The notes: generated by a model from the sequence alone, not told the origin. 64,000 bases of DNA from Gryllotalpicola daejeonensis (GCF_039538145.1 NZ_BAABBV010000001.1:1736001-1800000); one strand, 5' to 3'. Numbered from the stretch's first letter, positions 52,633 to 62,705 are shown. A program made the numbers and translations.

Positions 52633-55457
52633 GGATCAACCGCGTCACGATGGCCGGCTTCGGCCCGTACCTTGCCCCGCAGACGGTCGACTTCGACGCC
52701 TTCGCCGACGACGGCATCTTTCTGATCGGCGGGAAGACCGGCGCAGGCAAGTCCACGATTCTCGACGCGATCTGCTTCGCCCTCTATGGAAGTGTCCCGC
52801 GCTACGAGGGGCAGGCGTCGTCGGCCACCAAACTGCGCAGCGACCACTGCGCTCCCGACGACGTCAGCTACGTCGAGCTCGAATTCACCGTCGGTGCCCG
52901 CCGCTACCGGTTGCTGCGCTCCCCTGAGTACGAGCGGCCGAAGGCCCGGGGCGACGGATTCACCACCCAGAAGGCCGACGCACAGCTGTCGGTCCTTGAG
53001 GGCGACACCTGGGTGGGCCTCGAAGCCCAACTGCGCACCGTCGGAGCGCGGGTCGCCGAGATCGTGCAGCTCTCGCAGGACCAGTTCCTGCAGGTGATCC
53101 TGCTCGCACAGAACCGGTTCCAGGAGTTCCTGCTCGCGAAGAGTGAAGAGCGACAGTCGCTGCTGCGCACCCTGTTCGGCACGCGCCGCTTCGACGACTA
53201 CGACGAGGCGCTGCAGGCGAGGCGAAAGGCACTGGAGTCCGAGGTCGCCGGCGCCCGAGCCGAGATCTCGCGGCTCGCGAGACAGCTCGACGACGTGCTG
53301 CCGATCGACGCCGACGCGACGCTGGGCTCCACCGAGGCGCGCGAGGCGAAGGAAGGCCCCGCGGGCGCAGGCAGTGCGACAACTGCAGGCGCAGGCGGGT
53401 CCGCAACGGCGGACGTCACCCCCGATTGGACCGAGGTGCCGACCGAGCCGGCAGAGACCGTGGCGTGGATGGGCACACGCGTCGCCGCGCAGCGCACGCG
53501 GCTGTCGCTCGCCGAGGGCGAGGCAGAACGAACGGATGCCGCATGGCGCGCGGCCCAGTCAGAGCACGACCGCCTTGCCGAGCTCCGGAAACTGCAGCAG
53601 CGGCGGGCCGACGCACAGGCGCGTCGCGACGCACTGCACGAAACCGCCGCGCAGATCGATGCCCTGGTCGAGCAGGCGCTTCTCGGCGCCAGCACGCACC
53701 TGGGCGAAGTGGCGACACTCGACGCCGCCGGCGACGGCCTTGCCGCACTGAGCGGCGCATTGGTCACCGCGGTGGAGGCGGAGAAGAGCATCCCCGCTCG
53801 CGAACGCGCCATCGCCGCGGCCGATGCGAAGTGCTCGGAAGCCGACGGAGCACTCGAGTCGTCGAAGGAGCAGGCCGTCACCTGGAAGCGGCAGCTCGAT
53901 GAGCTCGCGCCCGCGATCGAGGCGGCCTCGACAGCGGCGGCCGATCAGGTTGCCGCGCAACAGCTCGCCGACACGATCACCCCGGTGCTGAAGGCGCTCG
54001 GGGCGGCGGAATCCGCACGGGCCGAGGTCGAGGCCGCTCAGCGTCGCGAGCTCGAGAGCGGCCGGGCGCGCACCGCGGCGTCGGCCGCTCTCGATGCTCT
54101 ACGGGCGCGACGGCTCGAGAGCCACGCGGCCGAACTCGCCGAAGCGCTGCGCGAGGGCGACCCCTGCCCCGTCTGCGGATCGACACAGCACCCGGCTAAG
54201 GCGGAATGGAGCGGCGAGCCCGTCACCGAGGCGGACATAGAACGAGCCGAGGCCGATCTCGCCGTTGCAGACGCCGAGGCGACCCGGCGCTCACGCGAGG
54301 CGGCAGACGCTCGGGCGAAGCTGGCCGAGTTGCAGGGGGCCGCGGGCGGCCACACCGCCGAGAGCGCGCAGGCGGCGCAGTCCGAGGCAGCGGCCCGCCT
54401 CGCTGCCGCCAAACAGGCCGCGAAGCGCGCCGCCGAGCTCAGAGCTCGCAGGGATGACGTCGCCAAGCGACTCGCGAATCACGACGCCGAGCTCGAGAGA
54501 CTTCGTGCGGCATGCGAGACCGCGAACGCGCAGCGCGCGGCGGCGCGCACCGCTCTGGCCGAGGCGCGGAAGCTCGTCGACGACGCTCGCGCAGGCTTCC
54601 CGAGCGCGACCGCACGCGCGGCGGCCGTGAGCGCCAGCACGCAGGCCGTGCGTGAGGCGGCCCAACGTCGCAGTCGGCACGAGACCGAGGTGGCCGCTGT
54701 CGAGGCGACCCTGCAGGAGGAGGCGGTCCGGTCGGCGCCGGCCGAGCCGGTGGACCTCGAGACGGCGAGGACTGCGCTGGGTGAGGCATCCCGCGCCCGC
54801 GACGCCGCTCGCGAGACCCGCGCGACCCTGGCCGCGCATCTGAAGACGGCCGAGGGGCTGCTCGACAGCGCACAGGCGACGCACGGCAAGTCAGCTGAAC
54901 TGGCCGCGACGTTCGAGGTGGTGCAGCGGCTCGCGAACACCGTGCACGGGCAGACGCCCAACACCAAGGTGATGCGCCTGGAGAGCTTCGTCCTCGCCGC
55001 CGAGCTGGAAGAGATCGTGCTGGCGGCGAATGCACGGCTGACGCAGATGTCGGGCGGCCGGTATCTGCTCGAGCACTCCGACGAGCGGGCGGCGCGTGGG
55101 GCGCAGTCGGGTCTGGGGCTCGCGATCCTCGATCAGCACACCGGTGTGGCGCGGCCGACGCAGTCGCTCTCGGGCGGCGAGACGTTCCTCGCGAGTCTCG
55201 CCCTCGCCCTCGGTCTCGCCGAGGTCGTCACCGGGCGCGCCGGGGGCATCACGCTCGACACGCTCTTCATCGACGAGGGGTTCGGGTCGCTCGACTCGGA
55301 GACGCTCGAGATCGCCATGGGCACCCTCGACTCGCTGCGCGCAGGCGGCCGCACGATCGGCCTGATCAGTCACGTCGAGGCGATGAAAGAGCAGATTCCG
55401 GCGAAGCTGCAGGTCGACGTCGCCGACGGCGGGTGGAGCGTGATCAGCCAGTCATAG
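52629..55457 (+). CDS. sbcC: exonuclease SbcCD subunit C (SbcC/Rad50)
   Basis: The 942-residue SMC-like ATPase has Walker A GGKTGAGKSTILDAICFALYG split head (N-part about 1-200), long Ala/Glu/Arg coiled coils, a zinc hook CPVCG near 513, the ABC signature LSGGETFLASLALALGLAEV and Walker B LFIDEGFGSLD in the C-terminal head. It is slightly shorter than many SbcC proteins. The last 14 bp overlap the convergent LacI-like gene. Together with SbcD it acts on long palindromes, which is notable given the palindromes in this window. Confidence 0.96.
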   Translation: MRINRVTMAGFGPYLAPQTVDFDAFADDGIFLIGGKTGAGKSTILDAICFALYGSVPRYEGQASSATKLRSDHCAPDDVSYVELEFTVGARRYRLLRSPEYERPKARGDGFTTQKADAQLSVLEGDTWVGLEAQLRTVGARVAEIVQLSQDQFLQVILLAQNRFQEFLLAKSEERQSLLRTLFGTRRFDDYDEALQARRKALESEVAGARAEISRLARQLDDVLPIDADATLGSTEAREAKEGPAGAGSATTAGAGGSATADVTPDWTEVPTEPAETVAWMGTRVAAQRTRLSLAEGEAERTDAAWRAAQSEHDRLAELRKLQQRRADAQARRDALHETAAQIDALVEQALLGASTHLGEVATLDAAGDGLAALSGALVTAVEAEKSIPARERAIAAADAKCSEADGALESSKEQAVTWKRQLDELAPAIEAASTAAADQVAAQQLADTITPVLKALGAAESARAEVEAAQRRELESGRARTAASAALDALRARRLESHAAELAEALREGDPCPVCGSTQHPAKAEWSGEPVTEADIERAEADLAVADAEATRRSREAADARAKLAELQGAAGGHTAESAQAAQSEAAARLAAAKQAAKRAAELRARRDDVAKRLANHDAELERLRAACETANAQRAAARTALAEARKLVDDARAGFPSATARAAAVSASTQAVREAAQRRSRHETEVAAVEATLQEEAVRSAPAEPVDLETARTALGEASRARDAARETRATLAAHLKTAEGLLDSAQATHGKSAELAATFEVVQRLANTVHGQTPNTKVMRLESFVLAAELEEIVLAANARLTQMSGGRYLLEHSDERAARGAQSGLGLAILDQHTGVARPTQSLSGGETFLASLALALGLAEVVTGRAGGITLDTLFIDEGFGSLDSETLEIAMGTLDSLRAGGRTIGLISHVEAMKEQIPAKLQVDVADGGWSVISQS

Positions 55458-56409
55458 CCGCGGACGCGGATCCCGCGGATTCCGCCGCCGCGGACCGGGC
55501 TCCCGCGGATTCGACCGCCGCGGATTCGACCGCCGCGGACATCGCCGGCGCTGCCCCCGTCGGCGCCGCCGCCGTCGAACCGCGGGCGACGAACACCGGC
55601 GCCTCAGCCAGCACATCGCGCGGAGCCTGTCCGTCGAGAACCTCGAGCAGCACGTGCGCCGCCAGCGCTCCGCGCGCATGCACGTCGTGGCTCATCGCGG
55701 AGACCGGTGGCGTCGTCAGACGGCAGAACTGCGAGTCATCCCACGCCAGAATCGACAGCGCCCCGGGCACCGCAACGCCCAATTCCGTCGCCGCAGCCAG
55801 CCCCGCGATCGCCATCACATCGTTGTCGTAGATGATCGCGGTCGGCGGAACCGGCGCGGCAAGCAGGCGCCGCGTGGCATCCGCCCCACTCTCACCCGAG
55901 TAATCGCCCACCTCCAACGTCGCCGAGATGCCCAGCGACGCCGCCGTGTCGAGATACGCCCGCGTGCGCTCCTGCGTGTGCATGAACGCCGCGGGGCCCG
56001 TGACGCGCGCGATCCGCGTGTGACCGAGAGCCACCAGCCGGCTGACCGCGTCGACCATCGGCTCGTAACCGGCGTTGCGCACCGTCGCGAGGCCGGTGCC
56101 CGGTTCGGGCTCGCCCAGGATGATGCCGGGAAGCCCGAGCGACACGATCAGCTCCGGCCGCGGATCGTCCGGAACGAGGTCGACGAGCACGACGGCCCCG
56201 ACGGCTCCGTTCGCCGCCCACCGGCGATAGCTCTCGAGCTCGCGCGGCATCCCGTCGACGACCTGCATCAGCACCTGCCTGCCCGTCGGCGCGAGCACCT
56301 CTTCCAGCCCGCCGATCAGCTCGCCATAGAACGGCTCGGCCGCGAGCTGCCGCGGCGAGCGGCGCAGCACGATCCCGACCGCACTCGCGGCGCCCCTGCT
56401 CGTCATCAT
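55444..56409 (-). CDS. LacI-type ligand-binding protein without DNA-binding domain
   Basis: The 321-residue protein matches the periplasmic-binding-like effector domain of LacI regulators (VGIVLRRSPRQLAAEPFYGELIGGLEE through GALSILAWDDSQFCRLTTPPVSAM), but the N-terminal helix-turn-helix and hinge, about 60 residues, are missing. An in-frame stop lies just upstream of the start and the GH2 gene ends 19 bp away. A 40-residue Ala/Ser/Glu-rich repetitive tail ends the protein. It could be a truncated regulator, a pseudogene remnant, or a stand-alone sugar sensor. It is last in the transporter/GH2 operon. Confidence 0.8.
   Translation of the reverse strand: MMTSRGAASAVGIVLRRSPRQLAAEPFYGELIGGLEEVLAPTGRQVLMQVVDGMPRELESYRRWAANGAVGAVVLVDLVPDDPRPELIVSLGLPGIILGEPEPGTGLATVRNAGYEPMVDAVSRLVALGHTRIARVTGPAAFMHTQERTRAYLDTAASLGISATLEVGDYSGESGADATRRLLAAPVPPTAIIYDNDVMAIAGLAAATELGVAVPGALSILAWDDSQFCRLTTPPVSAMSHDVHARGALAAHVLLEVLDGQAPRDVLAEAPVFVARGSTAAAPTGAAPAMSAAVESAAVESAGARSAAAESAGSASAAMTG
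55460..55550. repeat. short tandem repeats encoding the Ala/Ser tail
   Basis: Variants of GCGGATTCGACCGCC recur through this stretch, with two perfect adjacent 15-bp copies near 55514-55543. They encode the ESAAV-type units at the C-terminus of the LacI-like protein, just past the sbcC stop. Confidence 0.7.
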
Positions 56410-56427
56410 CTCGATCGTGAGACTACG

Positions 56428-58983
56428 TCACTCAGCGGTCGCCGCCGCACGCAGCCCGTTCGCCGTGCGCAGCACGAGCGGAGTCAGGAACTCGGACGGA
56501 TCGACCGCAGCCGCCGACGCGATCTCGAACCGCGCCGACTCACCCGCCAGCAGCGTGACGAGCCCGCGGTCGACGCGTGCCGCCGGGTCGACGCGGTCGA
56601 CGTGCAGGAACACGTCGCGCACATACGACCGGGCGGTCACCGTGACGGCATAGCCGCCCTCGGTGCGCTCGGCTCGCGCCTCGAATGCCTCGCCATCAGC
56701 GACCAGCGCCTGGTCCACGACCTCTGCCGCATTCCAGATCACGGGGGCGAATCCGGATGCCTCGCCAAGCACCCGCGCCACCACGATCTCTTCCCGCGGG
56801 TCACCGAACTCGGTCACGGCATCAGGAAGCTCGACCGTCTCCGCGCCCCGCGCCGCGACCGTGACGGCGACCTGGGAACGGGCCAGCTCGTTCCCCGCGA
56901 AGTCCGCGCGCACGAGCTCGACGTCGCCCGACCACGCCTCCGCCGTATCGTTCACCAGCACGAGCACGAGCGCGTCCTTCTCGGGCGCGTAGCCCTCGAA
57001 TGCCTCAGCCAGCGCGCGCTCAGACGACCGCGGCTGGATCGTCGCGAACCGCGGCGCGAACACCTCGCGCAGCGCGTACCAGAGCGGCTTCCGGTGCTCA
57101 TCGAAGTCGACGGCGGCCCACGACACGACGGGCCAGTTGTCGTTCAGCTGCCACACGATCGCCCCGGTGTTGTGCGGCGCAAGCGACCGGAAGTGCGCGA
57201 TGCCGAACGCCACCGCGTGCGCCTGATTCAGCTGGGTCGCCCAGTGCCAGTCATCGGTCGACTCGACGGTCGGCAGGTGCCCCCGCGCCCCGCGCTCGAG
57301 CTTCTCGTTGCCGAGGTGCGCCTTCTGGTGCACGAGCATCTGCGCACCGAACGGCTCGAGGGGCTCATCGTGCACGACGCGCGTCAGCGTCGACCACGCG
57401 GGCGGCCCCTGGAACCCGAACTCCGAGACGAACCGCGGCGTGTACTCGCGATACACCGAGTAGTCACGGTGGTTCCAGACATCCCAGATGTGCATGGTGC
57501 CGTGGTGCTCGTCATTCGGGTGCAGATAGTCGCCGAAGCTGTACGGCGACGCCGGCGAATAGAACCGCGTCGGGTCGAGCTCGGCGAGCAGCTTCGGGAA
57601 CAGCTCGCGGTAATACCCCTCGCCCCAGGTGCGCCCGTCGAGCAGCGCTGGCCACCCCCAGTCGACGTAGCCCCAGATGTTCTCGTTGTTGCCGTTCCAG
57701 ATCACGAGCGAGGGATGCTGCGCCAGACGCGTGATCTGCTCGCGCGCTTCGGCCTCGACCTCTGCGGCCAGATGCTGCTCCTCCGAATAGGCGGCGCAGG
57801 CGAACAGGAAATCCTGCCACACCAGCAGCCCGAGTTCGTCCGCCCGCTCGTAGAACGCGTCCGACTCGTAGATGCCGCCGCCCCAGATGCGGATGAGGTT
57901 CACGTTCGCCTCGACGGCGTCGGCGAGCCGCCGCGCGTAGCGCTCCGGCGAGATCTCGGTGAGGAACGCGTGGTCGGGAATCCAGTTCACTCCGCGCACG
58001 AGCACGAGCTCGTCGTTGACGTACAGGTTGAACGGGCGACCGGCGGCGTCCGGCGCGGTGTCCACACGCACATTGCGGAAGCCGACCCGCCCCGTCCACT
58101 TCGCCTCGCCCACCGAGACTGCCACGTCATACAGCGGCTGCTCGCCATGGCCGACTGGCCACCACTTCTGCACGTTCGGAACGCGCAGCTCGAACACCCC
58201 CGCGCTCACACCCTCGGGAATGACGTCGCCGAAGTTCACCCAGTCGCCGTGGCCCGCGACCTGGATCGAGACCCCGACACCCTGGGAAGGCCCGTCGGTC
58301 GACGCATCCGCTCGCTCGATCTCGACGTGCGCCGTGAGCAAGCCCGTGCCGTCCGCCTCGACCGCGACCAGCGGCCGCACCGCATCGATGCGCACACCCG
58401 ACCACGAGTCGATGCCGATCGGCTGCCAGATGCCACAGCCTGCGACGTCGATGCCCCAGTCCCAGCCGAAGTGCGACGCGGTCTTGCGCAGCTGGTTGAA
58501 CTCGTGGTGGTTCACCTGCGGCAGCGCGCCGAACTCGGCCGCCCGCCGGTTCACCTCGGGCACGGGCGCCGCGAACTCGACGACCAGCTCGTTCGCGCCT
58601 TCGCGGAGCAGCGCGGCGACCGGCCAGCGATACGAGCGGTGCTGGTTCTCGGTGTGGGCGATGACCGTGCCGTTCAGCGTGACCGTCGCCACGGTGTCGA
58701 GCCCGTACGCGACCAGGTCGTGCCGCGCCGAGCCGTCGTCGTGCCACTCGAACGTCGTGGCATAGCGCCATGAGGTGTCGCCGATCCACTGCTGGGCCGC
58801 CTCGTTGTCGCCGTCGAACGGGTCGTCGATGAGCCCCGCGCGCAGCAGATCGGTGTGGATCACCCCGGGCACGGCGGCCGGCACAGGTCCGGCCTCGGTG
58901 ACCGCGACCGGCACCGGCCCTTCAAGAGGCGCGACGGTCCATCCCGACGAGATGGGGGTGAAGGTGGAAGGCGTGTAGGTCAT
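56428..58983 (-). CDS. glycoside hydrolase family 2, beta-mannosidase type
   Basis: The 851-residue intracellular retaining glycosidase has an N-terminal jelly roll (about 1-190; DTSWRYATTFEW), an immunoglobulin-like module, and a TIM barrel with the acid/base Glu in WNGNNENIWGYVDW (about 433) and nucleophile Glu in FVSEFGFQGPP (about 519). The WNGNNEN and GFQGPP strings and the size match beta-mannosidases better than galactosidases. There is no signal peptide. Start ATG 58983 overlaps the upstream ABC ATPase stop (ATGA), so it hydrolyses sugar brought in by that transporter, probably manno- or related oligosaccharides. Confidence 0.92.
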   Translation of the reverse strand: MTYTPSTFTPISSGWTVAPLEGPVPVAVTEAGPVPAAVPGVIHTDLLRAGLIDDPFDGDNEAAQQWIGDTSWRYATTFEWHDDGSARHDLVAYGLDTVATVTLNGTVIAHTENQHRSYRWPVAALLREGANELVVEFAAPVPEVNRRAAEFGALPQVNHHEFNQLRKTASHFGWDWGIDVAGCGIWQPIGIDSWSGVRIDAVRPLVAVEADGTGLLTAHVEIERADASTDGPSQGVGVSIQVAGHGDWVNFGDVIPEGVSAGVFELRVPNVQKWWPVGHGEQPLYDVAVSVGEAKWTGRVGFRNVRVDTAPDAAGRPFNLYVNDELVLVRGVNWIPDHAFLTEISPERYARRLADAVEANVNLIRIWGGGIYESDAFYERADELGLLVWQDFLFACAAYSEEQHLAAEVEAEAREQITRLAQHPSLVIWNGNNENIWGYVDWGWPALLDGRTWGEGYYRELFPKLLAELDPTRFYSPASPYSFGDYLHPNDEHHGTMHIWDVWNHRDYSVYREYTPRFVSEFGFQGPPAWSTLTRVVHDEPLEPFGAQMLVHQKAHLGNEKLERGARGHLPTVESTDDWHWATQLNQAHAVAFGIAHFRSLAPHNTGAIVWQLNDNWPVVSWAAVDFDEHRKPLWYALREVFAPRFATIQPRSSERALAEAFEGYAPEKDALVLVLVNDTAEAWSGDVELVRADFAGNELARSQVAVTVAARGAETVELPDAVTEFGDPREEIVVARVLGEASGFAPVIWNAAEVVDQALVADGEAFEARAERTEGGYAVTVTARSYVRDVFLHVDRVDPAARVDRGLVTLLAGESARFEIASAAAVDPSEFLTPLVLRTANGLRAAATAE

Positions 58984-59792
58984 GCTCCGGCAATCTGCTT
59001 GAGGCGCAGCTCGGGGTTCGGCGCGGCGGCCGCGAGCTTCTTGGTGTACTCGTGCTGGGGGTTCAAGATCACGTCGTCGGCCGGCCCGCGCTCGACGATC
59101 TCGCCCTTGTACATCACGAGGATCTCGTCGCTGAAGTGGCGTGCCGTCGCGAGGTCGTGGGTGATGTAGAGCACCCCGAGATTGTCCTCGCGCTGCAGCT
59201 GCGCCAACAGGTTCAGCACGCCGAGCCGGATCGACACGTCGAGCATCGACACGGGCTCGTCGGCGATCAGCATGGTCGGCTGGGGTGCGAGGGCGCGCGC
59301 GATCGCCACGCGCTGGCGCTGCCCGCCGGACAGTTCATGCGGATGCTTTGCCGCGACCTCCTCGGCGGGGGTCAGCCGCACGCGCTCCAGCAGGCGCCGA
59401 ACGGCCGCGTCGATCTCGGCCTTCCCCGTCGCGCGCCCGTGGATCTTGAGCGGCCGTGCGAGGTGGTGCGCGATCGAGTGATACGGGTTGAGCGACGCGA
59501 ACGGGTCCTGGAAGACCATCTGCACGTGGTTGCGGTAGTCGCGCAGCCCGGCACCGCGGCGCTTGATCGGATGCCCGTCCAGCAGGATCTCGCCGGCGGT
59601 CGGCGCCTCGAGCTGCAGCAGCAGCTTCGCGATCGTCGACTTGCCCGAGCCCGACTGGCCGACCAGCGCGACGGTCTTGCCCGATTCGATCGTGAAGCTC
59701 ACATCGTTCACGGCGAGCAGCTTCCCCGAACGGCCGCGCTCCCCGCGAATCCGGTACTCCTTGCTCACGTTGCGGAATTCGAGCGTGCTCAT
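58980..59792 (-). CDS. oligopeptide/oligosaccharide ABC transporter ATP-binding protein (DppF/OppF-like)
   Basis: The 270-residue cytoplasmic ATPase has Walker A GQSGSGKSTIAK, Q-loop MVFQDPFASLNP, signature LSGGQRQRVAIARAL, Walker B MLIADEPVSMLD and the switch His in YITHDLATARH. ATG 59792 is set by the MSTLEFRNVSKEY start, overlapping the preceding ATPase stop by 4 nt. The C-terminal NPQHEYTKKLAAAAP matches the Opp/Dpp subfamily. It works as a heterodimer with the next ATPase. Confidence 0.95.
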   Translation of the reverse strand: MSTLEFRNVSKEYRIRGERGRSGKLLAVNDVSFTIESGKTVALVGQSGSGKSTIAKLLLQLEAPTAGEILLDGHPIKRRGAGLRDYRNHVQMVFQDPFASLNPYHSIAHHLARPLKIHGRATGKAEIDAAVRRLLERVRLTPAEEVAAKHPHELSGGQRQRVAIARALAPQPTMLIADEPVSMLDVSIRLGVLNLLAQLQREDNLGVLYITHDLATARHFSDEILVMYKGEIVERGPADDVILNPQHEYTKKLAAAAPNPELRLKQIAGA

Positions 59793-60703
59793 GCGCTGAC
59801 CTCCTGGTCGGTCTCGGTCAGGCGGTCGTCGGCGACGCCGGTGCGGATGAAGTCGCCGCGCTCGCCCGTCAGCGACGGGAACGATGCGAGCAGCCGCTTC
59901 GTGTAGTCGTTCTGCGGGTTCGTGTACAGCTCGTACGCGTCGCCCAGTTCGACGATCTCGCCGGCCTTCATGACGGCGATTCGGTCGCTGATCTCGAGCA
60001 GCAGCGGCAGGTCGTGCGTGATGAAGATGACGGCGAAGCCGAGCTCGGCGCGCAGCCGCGTGATCTCGTCGAGGATCTCGCGCTGCACGACGACGTCGAG
60101 CGCGGTCGTCGGCTCGTCCATGATCATCACCTGCGGGTCGAGCGCCATGGCCATCGCGATCATGACGCGCTGCCGCATGCCGCCCGACAGCTCGTGCGGG
60201 TACGACTTGAGCCGCGAGCGGTCGACGCCGACCCGCTCGAGCAGGTCGCCGCACTTCTGCACGCGTTCGGCGCGGCTCATCTCTGGGCGGTGGGTCGTGA
60301 ACACGTCCTCGAGCTGCGCCTGGATCGAGATCACCGGGTTGAGCGAGTTCATGGCGCCCTGGAAGACCATCGAGATCTTGTCCCAGCGGAACTGCCGCAG
60401 CTCCTCACCGGAGAGCGTCGACAGATCGGCCGACCAGCCCTCGCGCGAGTGGAAGCTCGCGCGGCCACTGGTGATGAGCGCCGGCGGCTTGAGCAGGCGC
60501 GTGATGCCGTAGGCGAGAGTGGATTTCCCACAGCCGGACTCTCCGGCGAGGCCCAGGATCTCGCCGCGGCCGAGCGTCAGGCTGACGTTCTTGACCGCGT
60601 GGGTCGTGACCGCGCCGACGTAGTCGACGCTGAAGTCCTCGATCGTGACGACCGGGTCGGCCAGGTGGCGCGGAGTCGCGGCATCCGCTTCAGTCAGCGT
60701 CAT
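59789..60703 (-). CDS. oligopeptide/oligosaccharide ABC transporter ATP-binding protein (DppD/OppD-like)
   Basis: The 304-residue ATPase has Walker A GESGCGKSTLAYG, MVFQGAMNSLNPVI, signature LSGGMRQRVMIAMAMAL, Walker B VMIMDEPTTALD and ITHDLPLLLE. The start ATG 60703 overlaps the permease stop by 4 nt. GAMNSLNP in the Q-loop is common in sugar-specific members such as cellobiose or mannooligosaccharide systems, which fits the linked GH2 gene. Partner of the 58980-59792 product. Confidence 0.95.
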   Translation of the reverse strand: MTLTEADAATPRHLADPVVTIEDFSVDYVGAVTTHAVKNVSLTLGRGEILGLAGESGCGKSTLAYGITRLLKPPALITSGRASFHSREGWSADLSTLSGEELRQFRWDKISMVFQGAMNSLNPVISIQAQLEDVFTTHRPEMSRAERVQKCGDLLERVGVDRSRLKSYPHELSGGMRQRVMIAMAMALDPQVMIMDEPTTALDVVVQREILDEITRLRAELGFAVIFITHDLPLLLEISDRIAVMKAGEIVELGDAYELYTNPQNDYTKRLLASFPSLTGERGDFIRTGVADDRLTETDQEVSA

Positions 60704-61677
60704 TTCAGGTTCTCCGCTTCCAGCTGCTTGATCTGCGCCGGGGTGAGCCCCCACTTCTTGCGCTGCGAGCGCGTCGAATCGCGCAGCTTCGGGTTGATGA
60801 TCTCGTCGATCGAGAAGTTGATCAGCGACAGGGCGCAGCCGAACAGCGCGATCACGAGCCCGGGCGGAATGAACCACCACCACGCGCCCTGCGTGAGGGC
60901 AAGCGCCTGGTTCGCCTGGAACAGGATGGAGCCGAGCGTGAAGGTTCCACTCGCGCCGAGGCCGAGGAACGACAGGCCCGCCTCGCCGAGGATCGCGAAG
61001 ATGATCGCGAACACGAACTGGCTGGCCATCACCGGGATCAGGTTGGGCAGGATCTCGACGACGAGGATGCGCCACGTCTTCTCACCGGAGACGCGCGAGG
61101 CGGCGACGTAGTCGCGGTTGCGCAGCGAGAGCGTGACGGCCCGCAGCACGCGCGCCGAGCCGGCCCAGCTCGTGATGGCGAGCACCACGGCGACCAGGAA
61201 CAGGCCGCGCTGCTGCTGCGGCACGTAGTTGCCGATCACGATCACGAGCGGCAGGCCGGGAATGACGAGAACGACGTTGGTGAACAGCGCGAAGCCCTCG
61301 TCGACCGCGCCGCCGATGTAGGCGCCGAGCACGCCGAACAGTGCGGAGAGCACGGTCGCCATCACGCCGACGGCGAAGCCGATGATGAGAGAGCCGCGCG
61401 TGCCCCAGGCGATCTGCGACCAGATGTCCTGACCGGTCTGGCTCGTGCCGAGCAGGTGGCCGTGCGTTCCTGGGGGCGCGAACGCCAGGGTGCTGATCGC
61501 GTTGGGGTCGCCGACGACGAGCGGCCCGATGATCGCCCAGAGCACGATGACGGCGCCGATCGAGAGGCCGACGATGAGCTTGGGCGACATGCTCGGCAGC
61601 AGCGCGGCGATGCTGCTGCGCTTGGCCGTGGGCGCGACTTCGGGAACGGCGTCGTCGAGGAATGCGGAGGTTGCCAT
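60700..61677 (-). CDS. ABC transporter permease (DppC-like)
   Basis: The 325-residue inner-membrane subunit has a first segment near 32-52 (LIVGLSIGAVIVLWAIIGPLV), the loop TSQTGQDIWSQIAWGTR and the permease EAA region NRDYVAASRVSGEKTWRIL contacting the ATPases. About six membrane segments. It overlaps the following ATPase gene by 4 nt and lies 18 nt after the other permease. Confidence 0.94.
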   Translation of the reverse strand: MATSAFLDDAVPEVAPTAKRSSIAALLPSMSPKLIVGLSIGAVIVLWAIIGPLVVGDPNAISTLAFAPPGTHGHLLGTSQTGQDIWSQIAWGTRGSLIIGFAVGVMATVLSALFGVLGAYIGGAVDEGFALFTNVVLVIPGLPLVIVIGNYVPQQQRGLFLVAVVLAITSWAGSARVLRAVTLSLRNRDYVAASRVSGEKTWRILVVEILPNLIPVMASQFVFAIIFAILGEAGLSFLGLGASGTFTLGSILFQANQALALTQGAWWWFIPPGLVIALFGCALSLINFSIDEIINPKLRDSTRSQRKKWGLTPAQIKQLEAENLK

Positions 61678-61695
61678 GGTCTCGGTTCCTTCCGA

Positions 61696-62688
61696 TCAGC
61701 GGGCGCGGGTACGCGGGTCGATGAGGCCGTACAGCACGTCGACGACGAGGTTGGCCGCGAGCACCGAAAGCGAGATGACGAGGAACACGCCCTGCATGAG
61801 CGCGTAATCGTTGTTGGAGACGGCGGTGAAGAGAAGCTGGCCGACGCCGGGGTAGCTGAACACCTGCTCCGTGACGATCGAGCCTGCGACGACGAAGCCG
61901 AGCGAGATCGCGAAGCCCGAAAGCGAGGGCAGCACCGCGTTGCGCGCCGCGTAGGTGAACCGCACGCGGGTGGGCTTCAGGCCTTTCGCCTCGGCCGTGA
62001 CGATGTAGTCCTCAGAGAGGGTGGCGACCATCATGTTGCGCATGCCGAGCATCCAGCCGCCGATCGAGGACAGCACGATCGTGAGCGCAGGCAGGATGCC
62101 GTAGTAGAGGGCGCTGCCGATGAACTGCAGCGAGAAGCCGGGAACGGTTGCTGCCACGTCATAGCCGCCCGCATAGGGGAACCACTGCACGACGCGGCTG
62201 AGCAGCAGCACGAGGATCAGCGCGAGCCAGAAGTACGGCACCGCCTGGAACATGGTGGTGACGGGGATGAGGTTGTCGAGCCATGAGCCGCGCCGCCAGC
62301 CCGCGAACATTCCCAGCGCGACGCCGATGATGAACGAGATGACCGTGGCGAGGCCCACGAGCGCGATGGTCCACGGCAGCGCCTGGCCGATGACCGTGCT
62401 CACCTTCTCGGGGTAGTCGACCAGCGAGATGCCGAGGTTCCCGTGCAGCAGATTGACGAGGTAGTCGCCGTACTGCTGCCACCAGGTGCCGCCACCGCCG
62501 CCCAGCGCGACCTCGATGGCGTGCTTCGTCTGGGGCGTGACCGGCTGCCCCGCCGCCGCCATCTTCGAGATGATCACGTCGACCGGATTTCCCGGCATCA
62601 GCCGAGGAATGACGAAGTTGATCGTGATCGCCGCCCAGATCGCGACGACATAGAAGCCGATCTTCTGCAGGTAGAACCGCATCTTCAC
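61696..62688 (-). CDS. ABC transporter permease (DppB-like)
   Basis: The 330-residue inner-membrane subunit has an N-terminal segment YVVAIWAAITINFVIPRLMPGNP typical of the DppB/OppB group, six membrane segments and the EAA-type loop TVTAEAKGLKPTRVRFTYAARNA. The start is GTG 62688 or ATG 62682. A perfect 18-bp hairpin separates it from the binding-protein gene, which would lower permease expression relative to the binding protein. Confidence 0.94.
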   Translation of the reverse strand: MKMRFYLQKIGFYVVAIWAAITINFVIPRLMPGNPVDVIISKMAAAGQPVTPQTKHAIEVALGGGGGTWWQQYGDYLVNLLHGNLGISLVDYPEKVSTVIGQALPWTIALVGLATVISFIIGVALGMFAGWRRGSWLDNLIPVTTMFQAVPYFWLALILVLLLSRVVQWFPYAGGYDVAATVPGFSLQFIGSALYYGILPALTIVLSSIGGWMLGMRNMMVATLSEDYIVTAEAKGLKPTRVRFTYAARNAVLPSLSGFAISLGFVVAGSIVTEQVFSYPGVGQLLFTAVSNNDYALMQGVFLVISLSVLAANLVVDVLYGLIDPRTRAR

Positions 62689-62705
62689 TCTGCTTTCCCG
62701 CGCGC

